A DNA stretch of 64,000 nucleotides. It comes from Thermosynechococcaceae cyanobacterium Okahandja. GTDB taxonomy: Bacteria; Cyanobacteriota; Cyanobacteriia; Thermosynechococcales; Thermosynechococcaceae. Below the pieces are notes generated by a model. That model was given only the letters and a program-made list of their open reading frames with translations. It did no database searches and was not told where the DNA came from. A program made the translations under genes and the position numbers. The stretch's first letter is position 1, and the number at the start of each line of letters is the position of its first letter. Of the stretch, positions 63,281 through 64,000 are shown piece after piece. The stretch spans positions 1,674,001 through 1,738,000 of the forward strand of contig CP136945.1 of the NCBI GenBank assembly GCA_041530395.1, written 5' to 3'.

Positions 63281-63361
63281 CAATTCAAATGCAGCGGACG
63301 GTTGGGAGATCTTGTTACTGAGTTAGAGGTTGTCTGCCGCCGCTGATTTGAGCCGTTATGT
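63275..63361 (+). repeat. attC-like site B
   Basis: The left core ACCTAAC (63275-63281) matches RYYYAAC exactly, and the right core GTTATGT (63355-63361) matches GTTRRRY at all but one position. The left arm AAATGCAGCGGACGG pairs with the right arm CCGCCGCTGATTT, again leaving one extra G and one extra A unpaired. Length 87 bp is normal for attC. Confidence 0.78.
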
Positions 63362-63456
63362 TGCCAACACCAGAGTCGTGAGTGGGCAAGGTTGTTGGTG
63401 AAGGGGCGCTGGGAGTTGTGGAGATGGGTAGGCGATTCGCTGGAAAAGTTTGCACA

Positions 63457-63542
63457 ACATAACAAATCACTGCACCCGACCGTAGGCTAAACTGTCCTTA
63501 TCAGCCCAAGTCAATGACAGCAGGTGAGTTCAACCGTTAGCT
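63457..63542 (+). repeat. attC-like site C
   Basis: Left core ACATAAC (63457-63463) and right core GTTAGCT (63536-63542) each deviate from consensus by one base. ACTGCACC on the left arm pairs with GGTGAGT on the right arm with one bulged base. The 95 bp between sites B and C contain no credible complete ORF, so they would form a minimal gene-less cassette. Confidence 0.55.
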
Positions 63543-63572
63543 GGTAATGTAGAACGACATGGGAGTTAGGAG

Positions 63573-64000
63573 ATGAGTGAGGGAAAACGCCCGAACCATG
63601 AAACTGTGGCAGAGCAGTTAGAGATTCGAGAACCATCGGGAGAGTATGCCCGCAACAAGGATATTCCGATTTTCTTTGGCCAGCCGATGGTCAAGGGCTC
63701 TTTCGCTCAAGTTGACCCCGCTCAAATCACCCCAGATACTCCAACCTTGTTCTACAGGCACCCGAACGGGGAAATCTGGATCGGAGATGCGGTTGCCTGG
63801 CTTCGCAGTCTACAAAATGAATCGGTTGACCTGATCTTTGCTGATCCACCTTACAACATTAAGAAGGCGGAGTGGGATAGCTTCGAGTCGCAAGAAGAAT
63901 ATGTTACCTGGTCGTTGCAGTGGATAGAACAGGCAGCCCGGGTCTTGAAGCCGACAGGGTCGCTCTATGTATGCGGGTTCTCCGAAAGCCTTGCAGACCT
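63573..64000 (+). CDS. Site-specific DNA methyltransferase (N4-cytosine/N6-adenine), partial
   Basis: From the ATG at 63573, with GGGAG seven bases upstream, the frame runs off the right edge (about 142 residues). It carries the catalytic motif IV DPPY in LIFADPPYNIKKAEWDSF, and WIGDAVAWLRSL as the preceding strand; this is the beta-class order with motif IV early. Target sequence and any restriction partner cannot be seen. It starts 31 bases after attC site C, so it may be the gene of the next cassette. Confidence 0.88.
   Translation, partial: MSEGKRPNHETVAEQLEIREPSGEYARNKDIPIFFGQPMVKGSFAQVDPAQITPDTPTLFYRHPNGEIWIGDAVAWLRSLQNESVDLIFADPPYNIKKAEWDSFESQEEYVTWSLQWIEQAARVLKPTGSLYVCGFSESLAD

Overview
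The window looks like chromosome of a thermophilic unicellular cyanobacterium of the Thermosynechococcus / Parathermosynechococcus type. Direct evidence is the very frequent HIP1 octamer GCGATCGC inside and between genes, together with cyanobacterial gene families: a high-light-inducible protein, CyanoP, a fused CbiG-CobJ, DUF3172, DUF1818 and DUF3386 proteins, a small LuxR-free sensor of the multi-GAF type, and a single LptF/LptG permease. The species assignment is inference.

Layout. 1-8 kb: end of aroA, an RRM RNA-binding protein, then a co-directional run (DUF3172, MlaE permease, DUF1818, multi-GAF sensor-like protein, FeoB, CobI) with start/stop overlaps. 8-17 kb: hli, glycine decarboxylase P protein, a methyltransferase, small membrane proteins, CbiG-CobJ and peroxiredoxin Q. 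16.5-24.6 kb: secreted Pro-Gly repeat protein, a membrane-anchored nuclease-like protein, pyruvate formate-lyase, a TPR protein ending in a zincin motif, and LptF. 24.6-29.8 kb: a truncated gamma-glutamylcyclotransferase relic, gatB, holB, a TnpB-only IS200/IS605-type element inserted against the holB stop, and a PstS-like protein.

30.0-33.3 kb holds the most striking structure: seven tandem, near-identical genes on the minus strand, each separated by exactly 64 bp. Each encodes an N-terminal coiled coil and one C-terminal membrane segment. Copies differ in the number of 11-residue repeats (5, 3, 3, 4, 3, 1, 1 in transcription order) and in interchangeable middle blocks. I do not know their function.

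33.5-60.2 kb is mostly core genome: an RND efflux pair, a sulfate ABC transporter without its ATPase, RNase Z with an added helix-hairpin-helix tail, a BtuR/CobO-like protein that has lost its P-loop lysine, glmU, ribE, frr-pyrH, tpiA, cydAB, the rsmH-ftsL-like-ftsI division cluster, CyanoP, a tRNA-Ala(CGC), and a LysR regulator (NtcB-like) with a TrpD2-like partner.

60.5-64 kb is an AT-richer accessory region. It has a methyltransferase-Trm112 pseudogene with three lesions, an IS630 transposase relic, and then three attC-like sites. These flank a small unknown gene, a PIN-domain toxin with its partner gene, and the start of a DNA methyltransferase. No integrase is visible, so this reads as a cluster of attC sites lacking an integron integrase (CALIN).
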